Under the pieces are notes generated by a model. The model was given only the letters and a program-made list of their open reading frames with translations. It made no database searches and had not been told where the DNA came from. This document shows, in pieces, positions 5,812 to 7,965 of a DNA stretch of 7,965 nucleotides (its first letter is position 1; the number at the start of each line of letters is the position of its first letter). Origin of the DNA: Planctomycetota bacterium (GTDB lineage Bacteria; Planctomycetota; Phycisphaerae; WQYP01). A program made the position numbers and the translations under genes. The stretch lies in assembly GCA_021785155.1 (NCBI GenBank), contig JAJYGE010000162.1, forward strand, positions 1 through 7,965, given 5' to 3'.

Positions 5812-6090
5812 TTACCGAAGAAAAAAACGATCAATCAATGCCTCTATGATCTGTCCTTGTTCATTTGGGAGGTAGTTCTCGTCGAAACCGACCATATCCA
5901 TTTCGTTCATTAGGATATCTCTGAGTCGGCCAGCGTCGCTGCGGCTTAATTGCAAGGTGGCCCCGCGGCCACAAATCAGCCCTTGCGGGCGGATCAGTAC
6001 AGCCAACGACTTGTAGCGCGAGGCGAGCATTCGGAGGTAGCCCAGCTCTTTCGCCGAAACCCGAAACATATGCATTTGTTCTGCCGTCAT
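5812..6090 (-). CDS. Putative immunity protein for the displaced Rhs toxin tip
   Basis: A 92-residue acidic protein (from MTAEQMHMFRVSAKELGYL to QIIEALIDRFFLR) starting at ATG 6090. I chose this ATG because GAGGG lies 5 nt upstream; a TTG at 6102 overlapping the toxin stop would add four residues. It begins 8 nt after the stop of the displaced toxin tip, the usual spacing of toxin/immunity pairs. The tail LSRSDAGRLRDILMNEMDMVGFDENYLPNEQGQIIEALIDRFF resembles small acidic proteins I recall next to polymorphic toxins, but I cannot name a Pfam family. If functional, it would bind and neutralise the toxin in the cytoplasm. Keeping it intact beside a broken toxin would still protect against siblings that deliver the same tip. 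Confidence 0.6.
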   Translation of the reverse strand: MTAEQMHMFRVSAKELGYLRMLASRYKSLAVLIRPQGLICGRGATLQLSRSDAGRLRDILMNEMDMVGFDENYLPNEQGQIIEALIDRFFLR

Positions 6091-6098
6091 TTTTACCC

Positions 6099-6363
6099 TC
6101 AATGCGCACCCGCCTTTGACAAAGGATTCACTGAGACCACTCCGCCGGTCTGCGGATTCACAATTACGCGGGCATTTTTGCCGTAAAATATCTCCACGGG
6201 TCGCCCTTTCGTGTCCACACCCTTTACAATCCTTTCGGGGTTCTTAAGTGCGTCGAGAATTGCTTGGGGCTTTACGCCGGCCCGCTTCGCAGTACTGCGC
6301 CGCGTAGTCTACGTTCGACCAATCCTCCATAGCGCCGACGGCATTCGTTGTTGTCTTTGCGGC
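6099..6363 (-). pseudogene. Displaced Rhs toxin tip, frameshifted (BECR-like RNase type suspected)
   Basis: There is no start codon linked to a signal and no Rhs core: this is a detached C-terminal tip. The first frame (from 6363) reads AAKTTTNAVGAMEDWSNVDYAAQYCEAG. It then runs to a stop at 6246-6244. A second frame takes over near 6279-6282 and reads GVKPQAILDALKNPERIVKG, VDTKGRPVEIFYGKNARVIV, NPQTGGVVSVNPLSKAGAH, ending at TGA 6101-6099. One extra base in GCGGGCCGGCG explains the break. The pattern NP..IVKGVD..GRP...YGKNARVIVNP.TG.VVSV resembles small RNase-like polymorphic toxins of the BECR superfamily (for example Ntox50-like), recalled from memory. It begins with the same 12 bp, in the same codon phase, as the toxin junction of the intact Rhs gene. 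As it stands it encodes no complete toxin. Confidence 0.65.
6352..6363 (-). repeat. 12-bp junction repeat, copy at the displaced tip
   Basis: GCCGCAAAGACA, read on the minus strand, encodes AAKT at the very start of the displaced toxin tip. The identical 12 bp, in the same codon phase, occurs at 6883-6894 just before the toxin tip of the main Rhs gene. Recombination between the two would swap the tips in frame. A 12-bp match alone is weak in 8 kb; its location and phase are what make it meaningful. Confidence 0.45.
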
Positions 6364-6364
6364 A

Positions 6365-6592
6365 TTAGATTAAGAATTCCTCCAGATTAACGCCAGCAAG
6401 GCCTATTTCATTTTCGTTAAGGCCGAACACAATTGCTTGCTGTCTCATTAAACTGAGAATTTCGTAAAAGGCGAACTGCCGCCCCTTTTCAAATTCATCG
6501 TCGCTGACTTCCCGCTTGCAGCGGACCTCTTGGGCCAATTTAATGATTACCTTACTCAAGTCAGTCACGTAATTTTCTAATATATTTGGCAT
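6365..6592 (-). CDS. Putative immunity protein for the Rhs toxin
   Basis: A 75-residue acidic protein (MPNILENYVTDLSKVIIKLA at the start, GLNENEIGLAGVNLEEFLI at the end) directly behind the Rhs gene. ATG 6592 has AGGA 8 nt upstream. A TTG at 6619 that overlaps the Rhs stop (TTGA) would add nine residues and is the less likely start. Predicted mainly helical, with no signal peptide or membrane segment. Position, size and acidity fit a cognate immunity protein that blocks the toxin tip in the producing cell. I do not recognise the family. The displaced second toxin tip starts 2 bases after its stop. Confidence 0.6.
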   Translation of the reverse strand: MPNILENYVTDLSKVIIKLAQEVRCKREVSDDEFEKGRQFAFYEILSLMRQQAIVFGLNENEIGLAGVNLEEFLI

Positions 6593-6615
6593 GATCGCAA
6601 TCCTATTTATTCCCG

Positions 6616-7965
6616 TCAAGAATTCCTTGAAGAATTTGTTTTTGCTCTTGCAATCTTTTTATGTCGCTGGGCCATTTGTTTTTTGAGCAGTGCCTGTTGC
6701 TGTCGAGCGTCAAGTGATTTGAAGTTGGGGATAGCCTTTTCGGGATCAGCAAGCTTTGCCTGGTGCTCTGCAATTTGCTTGTCGAGCGACTGTATACCCT
6801 TCTGTAATTCCTCCGGGGGCTTATTGAGATAGTTCTTCAGAAATCCAGAGTGTCTTCCTCCCTCCTCCGCGATCTCCATTGATGTCTTTGCGGCGCCCTT
6901 CCCAGCATCCTCGATCGCCTCCGCAACCGCTGTTGTGCCTGTTTTGGTTTCCCCCAGCGCCTTGGTACCCCGGGACAACTGGCTCAGCGCCCTGCCCGCC
7001 GCCTGCACCGCCTCCGTTTCCCGCAGCGCGGCTCCGGCCTCCCCGATCGCGCCGGGCACCTTTCCGCCAACGTAGAGCTGCGTCCCCAAATCAAAGAAGT
7101 GTTCCACGGCCCATTTGCCCGCTTCGTTGTGCGGAAGGGATTGGAAGTGCCGGTAGGCCGTCTGGATCGAGCCCTTGATGTGATGGTAGGTCTGGCCAAG
7201 GTGCGTGGCCGCGTGCCACCCACTCTCCGCGGTTCTGATCGGATGGCGGATCATCGCCTTCGTGCTCACAAACGCGTGCGTGATCCCGTGTTTGACGCCC
7301 AGCGCCGCCGGCTTGACCAACCGATGGTAGAACCGCGACAGATAGCCACCGCCGAACTCCCGCTGCGTCCAGAGTTTCGCCCGCTCCCACAGGGACGGAT
7401 GCCAGGCCCGGATCACGGGAATATTCTGCTGCTGCCCGCCATTACTTTCTGCCGATGTCGGTGCCCCCGGCGTTTCGTTGGACGAGTGGGCCGTATGGGC
7501 GGCCCGTTGCTGCTGCGCCGCGAGTGCCTGGGCACGCTTCCGCGCTTCCTCCTCCTGCTGCTGTTGTTGATTGCTGTTGGAATCGTGCCCACTGGGATCA
7601 AGATTATTGATCGGATCATTCAGGCTGTAGAGGTAGAGATTGATCTCATCGACTGATGAGGAGCCAGGAGTTAGCAGTTGGGAGTTAGAATCAGCGGATG
7701 CTCTTGCGCCCTCTGCATTCTCCGCGCCCTCTGCGGTTGGACCGTCTTTCCCAGTTTTCGTCGGATCTTCGCTGAGGAATCGGCCGGTGAGGGGATCGTA
7801 GTACCTGCCGTTGTTGCCGCAGCCCAGCAGGTACAGGGTAATCTCCATATCCAGGTAGTACTGCTTCTTGCCACCCGCAATCATGTTGCTGGTAAAGTCC
7901 AGCGGTAGGTTCTGCCAATCCTCGCCCACCCACGGCCCTCCTTGAATGCTTACGCTGTTCACCTG
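6616..7965 (-). CDS. Rhs/YD-repeat polymorphic toxin, C-terminal part (5' end outside window)
   Basis: The frame is open at the window edge. 449 residues are visible, numbered here from the GTG at 7962. GRYYDPLTGRFLSEDP (52-67) and INLYLYSLNDPINNLDPSG (107-125) are the end of the Rhs-associated core, which normally forms a cocoon around the toxin and is cut after the DPxG segment. Between them, residues 76-102 are an in-frame insertion built from repeat-like DNA. A Gln/Glu-rich hinge (128-153) and an alpha-helical linker (about 184-358) follow. The toxin tip (about 359-448) contains GGRHSGFLKNYLNKPPEELQ, then a helical KGIQSLDKQIAEHQAKLADPEKAIPNF segment and a basic end. I recall this GGRH-containing tip in other Rhs proteins but know no assigned activity. 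The protein would be exported and would deliver the tip to neighbouring cells, with the downstream gene giving immunity. Confidence 0.82.
   Translation of the reverse strand, partial: QVNSVSIQGGPWVGEDWQNLPLDFTSNMIAGGKKQYYLDMEITLYLLGCGNNGRYYDPLTGRFLSEDPTKTGKDGPTAEGAENAEGARASADSNSQLLTPGSSSVDEINLYLYSLNDPINNLDPSGHDSNSNQQQQQEEEARKRAQALAAQQQRAAHTAHSSNETPGAPTSAESNGGQQQNIPVIRAWHPSLWERAKLWTQREFGGGYLSRFYHRLVKPAALGVKHGITHAFVSTKAMIRHPIRTAESGWHAATHLGQTYHHIKGSIQTAYRHFQSLPHNEAGKWAVEHFFDLGTQLYVGGKVPGAIGEAGAALRETEAVQAAGRALSQLSRGTKALGETKTGTTAVAEAIEDAGKGAAKTSMEIAEEGGRHSGFLKNYLNKPPEELQKGIQSLDKQIAEHQAKLADPEKAIPNFKSLDARQQQALLKKQMAQRHKKIARAKTNSSRNS
6883..6894 (-). repeat. 12-bp junction repeat, copy in the main Rhs gene
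   Basis: GCCGCAAAGACA encodes A357-T360 (AAKT), immediately before the GGRH toxin tip. It is identical to 6352-6363 at the start of the displaced tip and in the same codon phase. Confidence 0.45.
7654..7737 (-). repeat. Repeat-derived insertion inside the Rhs core
   Basis: About 84 bp in frame. It contains a tandem GCAGAGGGCGC unit (two copies with a 17-18 bp period, within 7701-7738) and a CTAACTCC/CAACTGCTAACTCC stretch (7656-7687). On the minus strand both resemble interspersed repeats (...CGCAGAGGGCGCAGAG... and ...AACTCCTAACTCC...) that I recall from intergenic DNA of cyanobacteria and other large bacterial genomes. It encodes TAEGAENAEGA and SNSQLLTPGSS between conserved core motifs. 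Its length is a multiple of three and it has no stop codon, so the Rhs frame is kept. Confidence 0.55.

Noticed and set aside
6592..6619. TTG start at 6619 for the first immunity gene
   Set aside because: ATG 6592 has AGGA at a normal distance. The TTG only gives a TTGA overlap with the Rhs stop, although coupling cannot be excluded.
7545..7585. CTG/TTG tandem run as a regulatory repeat
   Set aside because: It encodes the Gln/Glu-rich hinge of the Rhs protein in frame, so low-complexity coding explains it.
7099..7656. 185-codon open frame on the + strand
   Set aside because: It lies antisense to the Rhs core and linker, which have clear family motifs. Its own sequence is compositionally biased and unlike any family.
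1..7965. CRISPR array, tRNA or rRNA genes
   Set aside because: No regularly spaced direct repeats and no cloverleaf or rRNA-like sequence were seen on either strand.

Overview
The window reads as a mobile or genome-plasticity region of a Gram-negative bacterium of moderate GC content. Supporting points are a conjugation ATPase (TrbB/VirB11 type), a heptosyltransferase-like GT9 enzyme, an IS3-family insertion sequence, a small IS66-type element and an Rhs polymorphic-toxin locus. The Cys-rich style of the GT9 enzyme and the interspersed repeats resemble what I recall from Planctomycetota/PVC or Acidobacteriota-like genomes. That taxonomic hint comes from memory and is weak; there is no rRNA or marker gene here.

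Layout, left to right. Positions 1-486 (+) hold the C-terminal half of a trbB-like conjugal transfer ATPase. Its stop codon lies in a 12-bp sequence, GTAACCGTTCAC, that looks like an IS66-type transposon end. Positions 487-1019 are a non-coding leader with two candidate sigma70-like promoters and a perfect 7-bp hairpin. Positions 1020-2531 and 2595-4157 (+) are two carbohydrate-modification genes: a GT9 protein with N- and C-terminal cysteine clusters, and a fused GT-A glycosyltransferase/SAM-methyltransferase. A possible 25-codon ORF bridges them. Positions 4154-4305 are a 152-bp MITE with 15-bp perfect terminal inverted repeats and a perfect 8-bp target duplication (GGTGGTTC). It has cut into the 3' end of the methyltransferase gene and now supplies its stop codon. 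Positions 4437-5761 are an apparently complete IS3-family (IS407-like) element on the minus strand with a classic A AAA AAG frameshift site.

The rest (5812-7965, all minus strand) is a polymorphic-toxin locus read right to left. It starts with the C-terminal part of an Rhs protein (core end, linker, unclassified toxin tip). Next is a small gene in the immunity position (6592-6365). Then comes a displaced second toxin tip with no start of its own and a frameshift (6363-6099), and a second small gene in the immunity position (6090-5812). The displaced tip begins with the same 12 bp, in the same reading frame, that occurs just before the main tip. This fits the known pattern of Rhs tip replacement. 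The Rhs core also contains an in-frame insertion of about 84 bp built from two sequences that resemble intergenic interspersed repeats.

The most notable points are the toxin-tip array, the MITE that truncates a gene while providing an in-frame stop (with the same geometry at trbB), the repeat-derived insertion inside the Rhs core, and the possible iron-finger cysteine cluster of the GT9 enzyme.
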